This document shows positions 1-12,800 of a stretch of DNA of 64,000 nt, piece after piece (positions within the stretch are counted from its first letter, which is position 1; each line of letters opens with the position of its first letter). The position numbers and the translations under genes are program-made. The notes below the pieces were generated by a model. It saw nothing but the letters and a program-made list of their open reading frames with translations. It ran no database searches and had not been told where the DNA came from. Origin of the DNA: Sipunculus nudus (Eukaryota > Annelida > Sipuncula > Golfingiida > Sipunculidae); contig CM049316.1 in assembly GCA_026874595.1 (NCBI GenBank), positions 7,392,339-7,456,338 on the forward strand. The letters run 5' to 3'.

Positions 1-666
1 TATTTTTTTTATATTCTCATAAGCGGTAAACTATACTTTTTTCCATATTGGTTGTATTTTTTTCTAGGCCTACTTTGTAATCACATTACCTTACAGATTG
101 AAAAGGGGTATTTTTTTATCCTAATGGTCAAGCGTTGGTTATTTTATATAACTGCCAAATTTTTTTCATATATTTTGGACTTATAATAATGAATATCTCT
201 GGAAATACTCTGTTCTGTTTTTAAACGGGGATAGTCTGACTGAGATCTATGCAGGGATATGTATTATGTAAACCGACGAAGTCATGCTGACCTTTGCATA
301 GGGGGTATTTATACCCCCGTATTAGGTACATGTATACATATGTATGTTATATCATGGTGATGATGATAAAAATAAAAAGTTCTCATTTCGAGTCATTTGA
401 GTTAATAAAAATGCAAACAAATTTAATACTCCTGTAATGCATGAAATTAAAACAAACTACATGTATATATATTATTTTTGTTAATACTTGTTAATAATAT
501 ACATAAAAACGTGTCGGTTAATAGTGCAGGCCTAATTGCATGCTGAAGAAATCGTTCCGCCCTTGCGTGATATGGTATTTCAGTCTGCGAGGAGGTTGGG
601 CATAGCTTTAGGGCAGTGTATGATTGGAGAATAGCTCAACATATCCGGGCACTCTGAAGCAGAAAT
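1..666 (+). promoter_or_regulatory. Upstream / putative promoter and 5'UTR of RANBP9
   Basis: No coding sequence is seen here. The stretch is AT-rich up to about 530, then becomes more GC-balanced (540-666) just before the start codon. An inverted CCAAT element (ATTGG) lies near 623-627. An in-frame TGA at 655-657 precedes the ATG at 667, so the reading frame does not extend further 5'. No clear TATA box was identified; the transcription start cannot be placed from sequence alone. Confidence 0.35.
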
Positions 667-856
667 ATGGCGTCATCCAGTAGTGCGAATAGAGAAGAAA
701 GGCCAAACACAAGTCAATCCCAACCAAATGAACGGCTAAAAAATCTCTATCCGGCCGTAAACGAAACAGAAACACCTTTGCCAAGGTCCTGGAGTCCCAA
801 AGACAAGTACAGCTACATCGGATTGTCGCAGAACAACCTGCGAGTTCATTACAAAG
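667..856 (+). CDS. RANBP9: RANBP9 exon 1
   Basis: This exon encodes residues 1-63 plus the first base of codon 64. The ATG at 667 has A at -3 and G at +4, and is preceded by an in-frame TGA at 655. After about 25 polar residues comes the conserved [20 protein letters not shown] block and the start of the SPRY region ([15 protein letters not shown]). The donor is AAAG|GTAACC at 857, phase 1. Confidence 0.93.
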
Positions 857-3800
857 GTAACCATTTGAGATTGCTTTGTGAATGAATGACAGATCAGTGA
901 AGGTGGATCACTGCGCTAGCTCGCAGTCGTTCACAGATAGCAGGGTTCGGAATTACGCAATAAATTCACACGAAAATGTCCTCGTTTAACCATCTGATCT
1001 AAATGGAAGGGCAGGTTGGCCCCAAAATACTTTTCTGACATTTTCACTTTGCCTGTCAATATTTTCCAATATATAAGAAAGAACTTGACTGATCATTAGA
1101 CATTACGATGTTTAGTTCTATGGTGCCAATATTTTTAGAAACAGATACATGTTGTATTATATGTCATTGTCACATGATGAGGTGAAACATCCACCACCCA
1201 GCTGATTAGTGTTTTTTTTATCAGTGTTGTATGTATGCAGGGGCAACACTGAAATGAAATACACTGAAATGCATAGCCACTATGGGTGACTAACAAAAAG
1301 GGGTCTCTTTTTCAGGAACTTCAGTGGATTAAGTCTGAGAGCATTGTAAACACAGTTACAGTGCAGGGAAATGCCCACAAAGCCAGTGTTTTGGGTGTCT
1401 GTGAATAAGCATAATATGGAAGCATTCTCTTAACTCTTGTGTTACATGCTGAAACTGTGAAAGATTACATGTGGCAAAGAATCACCTGTAAAATTTTTAT
1501 TTGTAGTTCTCTATAGTAAATAGATAAAATAAAGTTAAATGTGTTTATCAATACAGATGGATACCTATGGCCCTGCGTTGTTGGAGTGTCTAAGACGGGG
1601 GGGGGGGGGGGGGGGGGGGCAGACTTCTCTCAGTACAGCTCTCAAGTGACTTTTCCCATCAGTGGAGCTCAGTGCTGCTAATATTTCACATCCCTGCCAG
1701 CAGAGTAAATGTATAGCCAAAGAGGAATAAACCAGTTGCCACCACAATATCTTTAAACTGATGATGATGAAATTTATGCAACCAAGTTTGACTTGAGCAA
1801 TGTTGGGGTTCAGTATATGATACTGAAATCCACAAATTTGGCCTATAACATCTACAATATAAACTTAGTAATACCTAATTATGAAACTGAATGACAAAGC
1901 ATTTTATGTCAGTACTGAATCTAGACATTCCTGCTTAGACCATTGGAATTTCCATTTCCAATCTAAGATGCTTTCATCTGGAAAGTGTCAACCTGCTGAA
2001 ACACATGACAGACTCTGAATGTGTGACTGATGGGCCAGATTAACATTTTTAGTTAGATACCTTGCAGACCAAAGCCTTTAAGAAGATAAAAATAAACTAG
2101 AAATCTGCATTCTAAGTAATGCAAGCCTGTTTTGTGAGGATTCTCTCTTGTGGGAAGCTCACCAACCCTTGTTTGCATTAACAACCCATATTCCCAGGTT
2201 CATTCATGCATAAGGGATGACTTAAACAAGCTGGAACATGTGCCAGATCCACACCACAATCGAAATGGCTTCATTGGCCCATTCTTGAAATGCCATGAAA
2301 AATTATGCGTTTCATCATGATTGTATGAGTTATGTTGTGAACAACACAAACACACATGAATCAATTGAATGTTCATGAACGCATACCCTCCTGGCCGGGA
2401 TTGGAGCCAGGTACTTGCACCTGCACCTAGGTACACAGTTCAGAGTTCCTGTACCTGGAACTGAAGTGCCTGTACCTGGTATTTTGAACTCCAGGTTATG
2501 TGTGAAACTGGAAATTGATACAAGACTTGGGACAATTGCATACATGTATAAAACTCAACCCTGTCAGGGCAGGTGCATATCTCAGGCAGGGGTAATTACA
2601 AAGCTTTCATCCCTGCTGTCTTTGGAGTTGAGTTGGCTAGAGCTAGAAGCATGTTTCTTCCTCCAGCCTCTAAACAGGAAGTTCATTGTGGAACTATCAG
2701 CACAAGTGAAGGGCAACCAGCAAAAAAAACATGAAAAGGGTTGTACATATGTAGATAGTTGTTGTCTAGTACACCAGAACGTGCCATGAGGTGTCACTGG
2801 GATGAGAGGACACCTTCGATGTACAGACACAAGGCCAATGTCGCATCCCATTTTCCATTAAAATTGACCTGTCATGAGCGGACACCTTCTAAACACGGAC
2901 AGGGACAGTCCTGTTTGGCCCAAAATCCTGTCATGAACGGACACCTGAGTCTGATTCATTAGAGGCCTCCAGTGAAGCTGCGCAGGTGTACCAGCTGTGC
3001 AGCACTGCGGAATGTTCCATGCATGCCGTGAACAGCTCTATATAGATTCATTCATAGATATTATGTAAATCGCGGGATTCCGTATCACATGACTGACTTG
3101 ACCAATGAGCATCAACATTAGTTGACCCCGAGTCTTTTTTCCTTCTTATAAGGATGGCAGACGAGTGGTTTGCACCGGAAAACTTGCAGCACTATTTCAA
3201 AGTTGCAAAAATAATAGCCATAGCATATTTGATAATTGTAACTCTGACTATTGCAAAAGAAGTCAAAATGTTGATTAACAAGAACAATTTAGCCTGCGCA
3301 ATAATCCAAATATGATTGCCGCGCACCTGCAGGTGACAGCAGCCGAATGCTCAAGAATACCATGGTGTTTCTGCCATATTGAATGTCCGCCTCATTTGAG
3401 GCCAAGTCATGGCAATGTAAATCTGAGAAAATCATCGCCGAATTTGAGGCATCCGGTCATAATCTCAATGTCAAGATTAGATTTTTATATACTTACAGGT
3501 ATGTGATTATTCTGTTTTTATTGTTGAATGAATCTCCATACAGTAATAATTATTCCCATCCGCATCTGTCCCTACCTCTCATGAAAGGACACCTGCAGTG
3601 TAGGGACACTTAGCCTATATCCCACAGGTGCTCCCTCACGACAGGTTCTGGTGTATACACAAAACACTGGTGCAGGGGAAATGAAGAAGTGAAGAAAATA
3701 CATATTATATCACTGAATTCTCAGCTCAGTTTTGTATATTTGTCACTTTTACATAAGGTGGTCCTGTGTATTTGCAAGGCCTATATTTTTCCTGAAGACA

Positions 3801-6800
3801 TCATTTTTATACTTTAAAAGGGCCTTATCACCCATAAAGCATGTTGAATTAACACAAAAAATACCGGTAGTGTTTTCTCTTTAAAATAAATTCGTTTCTG
3901 CTAAAATATTGCCCTGAAACCATTGGCTTAATCATGTACTTGAGTGTCAAAATTTGAGTGTCAAATGTTCCCACTGGCTGAAACATTGCATGTTTCAGCG
4001 ACTAAGGCCCGGAACCCAATACATGACCTATGCTGCCAGTGTTATTTTTGCTGAGGCCCCTGGACCTATCATACAAAAATGTTGCGACAGGTTCAGCAAT
4101 GAATTTACATTTGGCTCATGGAATGTAACGTCCATTCATGAGAGATATACCAGAGGACAAGAAGGTGCATGTATACTTGTTTTAGACTAGTTTGGACAAC
4201 TCTTCGTTTGGGATCTGTCTCACATGCCCAAAATCAGACCTCTGGTCATGCAGCCTTGTTATGGTAAACAGGCACAAATGGACTGTGTTTACTAACACAC
4301 AAAACCATAACAAGGTGTGAAACAGCTCAAAGGGAGGAACTGAGATTGTGTGCTGGATTGGTTTTTCATGGAAACTTGTAAAAAGCAAAAGTGAACTGAT
4401 AATGTGAAAGAATAGGCATCATATTGCTCCTAATTATGTCTCTTCAATAATATATTTTGTGATTCTACTATTACTTATTACCACATATCCAGATGAAATT
4501 AATATAATTTATACATTAGTTCAAATAGCTTTGAAATGTAACTCTTTTTAGGTACTTTCTAAAGTACCTGTACCTAGGATTCTACAAACATTCTGTATCT
4601 TAACCTGACCATTTTACAAGTACATGTACATAACACTTCTCCAGTTGGAGGTAACAAATGAAATACATGAAATAAACACCCATATTTTGACATGGGCCAA
4701 ATCATTACACCAGGCTGTTATTGGCAAGAGTGTTCAAGAAACTCTTGGGGGAGTCAAGTTGTTGTCAGTCCTTTGGATGGCTGTCCAGTATGTAATTCAA
4801 GCAATACATGACCCAGATAATCAAGACCATGTGTCCTATTTTTTAATTACTAGAGCGTCAACAAACATATGTAAATACAAATATGCATTGGTAGAGCAAT
4901 TTTATTTACAAATTATTGTTAACAAAGATAAATTAAGCTCTATATACTTAATGACTGGTTAAATAAACATGATTGATGCTATAAATTGTGCTTAAAACAT
5001 AACAACTTACTTTTATTAAAATGAGTACTTTGAATCCAGGTTGGACAATTAATGCCCATTTTTAGCTCAGCTGACTATAAGTCGTCTGAGCTATAGTCAT
5101 GGTCCTTTGTCCGTCGTCTGGCTGTCTGTCCGTTAACAGGGCACGTTTTAAAACCGTTGGACCTACAAATCCAAAATTCTGCATACCATTAGATGTCCGG
5201 AAAATCTCCTACCATACCGAAAATTGGGTCATTAGGACTTCGTTCCTTCGAGATATTAAGGAAAAACCTCTGTTTTCCATAAAAAAGCCATTGTTACGAT
5301 TCAAGGGTGCCTAATATCAAAACCACTGATCTGTTTTTGATCATATTTAGTATTCATATTTTTCCATACATTTTCTGTGCACATACCAAAAATTAGGTCA
5401 GTATTGGGTATTATTATGAAGTTATGGGCCCAAATATAATGCAATTTTTTTAAAATCAGGAAATATATTTACTCACTTAACATGAGAATTGCTGAAGCTG
5501 GAGACTTTTTTCAGGAATATAACTTTATTTAATCAAGATTCAATTGTTTACCCAAAATTAGATCTGAAATTTGCAAATTTTTCAAGTTATTAGCATAAAT
5601 AAAAAATCCATTCCTTAAATTTTGACCAACTTTGGCTACGGCATGTTTTTCCCCTGTAAGCACTGTAGATTTAATTTTCACGGCATATATACAGAAGGAT
5701 TTAATCTATGTAAATCTGAAATTTCAAAGGAATTGATTGAAAAGAGAAGCTTTTATTCAAGTTTCCATACACCATGTCAAGTGTTGTTCACATCTGGCCC
5801 ACCTAGTAATACAGCCTTCACCTGCATTATGTAACCCACCCCAGGCAGCTTGCCTTGGCTCAGCTTGGCCACTACTAGCAGGCTTCCCCTCTGCCCTCCA
5901 CTCCCCCCCCATAAACTAGATGAATGTTATAATTTTCTGTATTTTATTTTATTCTTGGCTATGCTACATTTTAGATTTTGTATTGTACCACCAGGGTTAC
6001 AATGATTAAAGTGCACATTTAATTATGTCCACAAAGTGATGTATTGCTATGAAGTGTGGATGTTCATCAGATAAGTAATGCTTTACTTCAGAAGAATAAA
6101 ACTTCACCAGGTGTGAAATTTACTATTAATTCCAGTAATTAATTATAGCTGAGATTGTAATTAGCATAATGATATTGTTTGTCCCTCATTCAACCAACAG
6201 TGTGTATACTTTATTTGAAAAGATGTTTTTATTATATCAAATTTACTGAATCTTTTATTTTATTTCGGTGAATAATAGGGATATCCCTTTTTAATAGGGA
6301 TTCAAGGAATAATCTTGTAGATGCCATGTTGTGGCATTATTTTCTTTTAAATTCAGTTTTAACATTTTATTTTAAAATAATAAAATATATGTGTATGCAT
6401 AATATGACCCAGTATGAGCTACAATCTGGATATATAATGATTGCAACTTAGAATTCTATATTTTAACTTATATTTTCAGTTATTTATTACAAATTTATAA
6501 CACTTGTAAATAAAAAATGAATCAGATAAAAACTATTAATGGAAAAAGTGGATATGTTAAAAAAATGGGCTTATATATAAACTTAAATGCATTATTCCCT
6601 TGAAAGTGAAATAAAGGTATTTGTCCATTCTGTCCACTTGCCTGTCCATCTGTAAATTTTTCATATGCATCACAGTATCTCAAAACTTTTACTGTTTTTC
6701 TTAATGACAGTTTTGTCAGAGTATTAGTTTTGCAACCATATATTTTAAACTTTACTACAACCAAGTAGGAGGGACCCTTTCCTCTTAGCTTCTCATATGC

Positions 6801-9800
6801 TTGTATATATGAAAAACATTACAATAGAAAATTTTGCATATTTTGCATTTGCAAAAGTTTCAAACTTCAGCTGAGTGCTGTGACCCATGGGTCCCTTGTA
6901 TTATCTTATATCATAATCAAATGGCATTTCCATATGATGATGTAACAATACTGGTAAATGCATATATTTGGAAACTATAATACTTGTAGACTGGAGCAAA
7001 TATATTTTTGCATACTTTGTACCTAGTAAATATGATACGAGGTTGGAGTGCCTTTCCTAGTCCTGATCACTGACAGGACTTGGGGTCAAGTGAATGTTTG
7101 TATGTAACCAAATGTACCTGAGGTGTAAGGAATAAATGGTGCTATAAATTTTGTCATGTTACAACTTCAGTTAAAGTTCAGTCCAATAAATGTCACAGTA
7201 TTACATGGATATTGAGGCATTGTAGCTATGTGAACTTACCTTTTGTCACATATTTTTGCTGTGTAGTATGTATTTGGTTGATGTGTCATGTTCGGTTTTG
7301 TGACATTTAGTTGTTGTGCCATTAATCTCCCCATCAGTTATGCTTGATATATGAACAGCCTTCTTGATGTCTTAAAGTGGCTTTCATAATTTACTATTTG
7401 AAATCTGCTGATTTAAACAGTGCTGACTTGAGAATTGTGACTCTCAGTTGAGTCTTTCCAAATTTAAATTGGTCAAAACTAATGTTAAACTGCCAGGTAA
7501 TTAAGTTTAGATATATAACTGAAAAATAAGATATTCTTGGCGTCTTATGCTTATCTTGGTCTGAAGGTCATATATGTTTTTAATGCTGTTTTGAACCAAA
7601 TTTTTGCAAGTTTCACTTGTTTTGGCAAGACAGTGTAATAGCTGTTGCATTAATTAATAAAACTGATAATAAAAAATAAAAATAAAAAGAACAAGAGAGT
7701 TAACATTAGAACAGCCACTGGTTACAAAAGTAACATTTGATGACTAGATCATAAGATGGTGCAGTAAGAAATATGGGTTCACAAAATGATGCATTCCACA
7801 ACATGGGATCTCCAAATGGTGCATTATATAACAAGGGATCTCCAGAAGTTAAATGTATAATATATTGCTAGAAGGTGCAGAATGTAACATGAAATCTCCA
7901 GGTGGTGCAGTATGTGACATTGGATCTTGAGATTGTGCAGTTGGTCACAGAGGACCTCAGATAGTGCATATGAAACGTTAGATCTCAATGTAGTGCAGTA
8001 TGTAACATGGGACCTCCAGATTGGGCAGTATGTATCAGTGAATCTCCAGATGGTGCTGTATGTAATATGGGATCTACAGATAGTGCATTATGTTAAACAG
8101 AATCACAAGTTTGGGCCGTTAGTAACAGTGGATCTCCAGATGTTGCAGTATGTAACAGGAGATCAACAGGTGATGTAGTATGTAACATTGGATCTCCAGA
8201 TGGTGAAGTATGTAACATGGGATCTCCAGATAGTGCAGAATGTAACATGGGATCTCCAGATGGTGCAGTATGTAACATGGGATCTCCAGATAGTGCAGTA
8301 TGTAACAAGGGATCTCCAGATAGAGCAGTATGTAACACGGGATCTCCAGATAGCGCAGTATGTAACATTGGATCTCCATATAGTGCAGTATGTAACATGG
8401 GATCTCCAGATGGTGAAGTATTTAAAATGGGATATCTCCCGATAGACATCATAGTGCAGTATGTAACATGGGATCTCTGGATAGTGCAGTATGTAACATG
8501 GGATCTCCAGATAGTGCAGTATGTAACATTGGTTCTCCAGATGGTGCAGTATGTAACATGGGATCTCCAGATTGTGCAATATGTAACATGGGATCTCCAG
8601 ATAGTATTTCCAGATAATGCAGTATGTAACATGGGATCTCCAGATAGTGTCTCCTGCCTAACCAACAGAATGGGATGCCATTAGCCCATTACTGCTGTAG
8701 ATAGCCCCCTTGTTGCAGGATCAAAGGCAGGGATGTGCTCAGAATAATTTGAGTGCCTTTTATGTACTGCAAATTACTTTTGTATGGATGTAAGAATGGA
8801 CTGTATGCAGTTTTGTGCAGTTAAAATCTGAGGCCAAACATCATATTCCACTGTACTACAGCAATTTGGCCCCATCATAAACTATGACCTTACAAATATA
8901 TATCATAATCCTGTCATTTGTCATCACTAGCCAATCAAACATTAATTGGTGCATCATATGATTTTGGTTGACATCAGCATTAGTTCTTTATACTGGTACA
9001 AGGTGGTGCTACCCTAGTAGACAGAGTGTCCGTCTCTATAATACAGAGACGGAAAGCACTGCATGCATTCTTGTGGTGCCCTGTCTGATATTACTAAATG
9101 TCCCTCCAATGGCAAAATTACCAAACATAATCTAGCTAACATACCCTTAACTACGACTCCTTACTTGTTTTCTTGCTCAAATAAGAAAATGAAACATATA
9201 ATCCAGGTGCAAAGTTAAGAAGCGATGCTTCCAGGTTTCTAACCAAGCATGACATGTTGCTTTAGGGTCAAGGACACAGGGAGAAACCCGTTTTCAAATT
9301 CCTTCCTCTGATTGGCTGTTAGGTTTCAGGCTCATTCATCATGGAAGTCCAACTTAATTCCAAGCATAACATTTACTGCCTGGTCCCTAAAATAGTGCCA
9401 TCTAGTGAATAAAACAGAAAGTGCAAGCAAAACAATGGTTCCAAGTGGGGCTGGTAACCACCTGCAAATTTTCTCGTTTTCACTTATTAGAAATGGTTCA
9501 TTGGTTCAATGGTTTGTTTATTTTAAGCTTATTATCTGATTTATCTAAATATCTGTGTCCTCCCTCGCACACCAATATTTTCAATAGAGTGCTCATAAGC
9601 CTCGCTGGGAGGCTTACGAAGTAGGCTACTACCCTAGTAGCTACGTTCACTACTTGAAGTGATAAATTTTATTCATTAACATTAACTAAATACAGCACAC
9701 TGTGAAAGAGCTCCTTCTATTAAATACTGTGGTTGCCTTTTTATTGGCGAGGCTGAAATTTCGTGATTTCTTCACTTTTGCATTTGCGAGGGTTTCATTT

Positions 9801-12800
9801 TCACGATTGCACCAGAATCTGAATACTGTGACTACAGCAGTATTTGTATTGATTTTAAATTTAAGATGAAACCCTCACTTCCTCATTCATTTCTAGTTCA
9901 TTCACTTACTTATGATTTGTGTCACAGTCGATATATCCCCTGCGAATACCTCATATATTTTGCAGTAACTAATGCTTGTATGCATGGGCCACTTTCAGTA
10001 CCATGAACATATAAGATTGCTGATTGGGTTGTTTCCAGGGGTATGATAACTGATCATAGACTTCAGATATATCTGATAGGGGTCACTGATAGTAAAACAG
10101 GTAAAATACAGTGAGATGAACGCGTTTATTTTTTTCACAGCTTTTTCAATATTACTGCTTGGTGGACGTTGACACTTCTAGTCATGTGCTGGGCAGCAGG
10201 AAAAACTGCAGGGCGGGCACCCAGCGTGAGCACATCCCTGCAAAGGGTCACGGTTTTTCGCATCTATCCAACTGATACTATTATAAATGGGCCCGATATT
10301 CTCCATGAATCACTTAAGTACACCAGGCTCTATGACATGCATTCAAAACTGCATGGTTTCGATTTCATGGTCACATTGACGGTAAATATCGCAAATTTTA
10401 AGCCACCTCAAATAAAAAGGCAACCACAGTATTTAACCTGTGATCTCTGGGTGGATGTGTTTATAATTGTCAGCAGGTGTGATGGTTATTATGGCTTATA
10501 AATACCTAGTGATGGAGTCACACATGTTAACATGATCCTGGTTGATGTGTTTGGCCTTGGGTCATGCCGTTTACCCCCATCTGGTCCTGATTGGCTAATT
10601 ACTATGTTTAGTTTGGCCTCCACATTTGCACTAACGTTACCAGATCACCACCATCATAGATGATTTGTTATATCAGTCTGGTGGCTGTCTGAGGTCCTTG
10701 GCTTCCAGTTTCTGGGTCAGACCAGTGCATGGAACATAGGCTGTTCTTTGTGTTGCAGAAACAGGGTTAACTAAATAAGTCCATTAGTCTGTGTACATGT
10801 ATGAATGAACCATAGAGTTCCTGTGTGTGCTTGTCATGTCAGGGCAGGTCAGGAAGAGGGTTGTTTTGAGTGATTTCCATGAATCACTCTTTACAACAAC
10901 AAATTATCTTACACCTAAGTATGATAAGAGGTTTTAATACCATTGTGACATCACAATGGTTTCTATAGTGACTCAAACATGCCTGTTGACTAAAGACAAA
11001 ATAACTTTAAAGTGAAGTCAAATAAGATTATAAAATTGTTTATTGCTACAGATATCATGCCCTTTGTTTATACATGGTTTAATGCATGCACATGTAGGTT
11101 AAATATAATAAGCCAGTGGATGTAAAATTGTGGTAACATATAACTTACAACTGTTATATTGAATCCCAAAAAACTTTAGTTTAGGTTGTGTGTAAATCAT
11201 TTATAAAAGTGATAGATAACACCGTCAAGTCTGGTGTTTGGTTTGCTCAGCTGACTGTGTGTGTGTGTGAGCAGTCTGACAGCTCATAAGTTGTCATCCA
11301 GATGACTGCACACATGCCATTCACAAACCGTGACTATTGACCACTTGAACTATAGAGTTCACTGTTTATTCAAGAGTATCCTGGTGACAGACTTAGCTGA
11401 AGCTGAAATCATCAACTCAGAAAATGAGTAAAATCAATCTGACCTCAGCCGACCTCACTGGTCATTCTGTGTACACATAGATATCAGATAAGACCTCCTT
11501 AGTCCTTATCATCATGTCAAAGTCATAGCTACTAGACCTAGATACTTTATTCAACAACAATAACAATCATCGCAAGATATCCAAATAAATCTGAAAATAA
11601 GTCTGTGCCCTATTATGTCTCTTAATACTGACTGACATTTAACTGTCATTTTTTACAAATAATATTAAACTTTATGATCATTGATAATACATTCTGACAT
11701 CACTACTGACAAACCTAAGTGAAATTATTATCTCTGTGAGTATAGTCAGTATTAGTAAGTCACTACAATTATTCTGGAGAAATAGTTATATTTAGGTTAT
11801 GTATTCTTTAGTATAGTAACTGACAGTTCATCAGCACCACCTGACAGGATTATAAGTAACTCTGGGTGAGAGTGGTAATTAATGCAGGCAGCCCCCACCA
11901 ACACCATATTGGAATGTAGACCAGGGCTTTGTGAATCTCCTGGCTTCAGGCTGCAACTGTTTCCCTACCACCTGTTATAGATTACCATGCATTAGTGGTG
12001 AAGTGTGCCAGCCTTGTGTACACTGAGTGTATATTTTGTTAACATTTGGTGTGATCCTGAGGTATTCTGACTGTATTTAGGTAGCATAAAGAAATAAGCT
12101 TATTATTACATTATAAGGAACAATGAAGAATGGCTTCCATGATTTTCCTGTGTTTGGATATATATGTAATACTAATAGTATTTGAGACAAGTGCTGGCAG
12201 GTAATATAAATAAACCTTGGTCAGCATTAGTGAGCCCCATGATCAGCTAAGCACATAAGGACCGGGACCTTTCTCACCCATCCCCTTGGGGTCAGACAAC
12301 ATTGAAGTCTTGTTGGTGTTGACATGGTGTGTGCAACAAGTTCAGCCAGCCAGTCTTCTTTCTGTATGTACACACTGTTATATATATCAAGACAGTGAAC
12401 AGATGTTTGGGCAAGTGGTTTTATCTGGGGTCTGCATGATGCACCCCTGGACACCTAGGGCATTCATCTGAGACAAACCTGATATGTTGTTGGGCAACCA
12501 ATTGAAAAAGTCACTGGAATTATTTAAGTCACAATTTTGGGTGAGAAATAAAAGCACAGAAAAAAAACATTAAATTGGGAACAACTTGCTCGGGTTTTAG
12601 ACTTTCATTCTGTCTGTCACTTAATGTGTCTCCTTAGTGTAAAACATTTTTTGCTCCTTTTAAATATCTGAATTGTTAGAAGTAAAAACTGTATATATAC
12701 GTGTACATATATGTGCACTTGGGTCAGTATCAGCTGATTGTCATGTCATGTCTCAGGTTCAGTGGGTTCCTGGTTTATCTGTACTTTGATAGTGGGAACA

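Noticed and set aside
8093-8665. 190-codon open frame on the minus strand and several overlapping plus-strand frames
   Set aside because: Translation is only a 10-residue repeat from a 30-bp minisatellite; a repeat with a period divisible by three is open in several frames by construction.
9030-9052. Perfect 8-bp stem-loop (CCGTCTCT...AGAGACGG) as a possible terminator or element end
   Set aside because: Isolated, with no matching element termini or gene context; such hairpins occur by chance in a 64-kb window.
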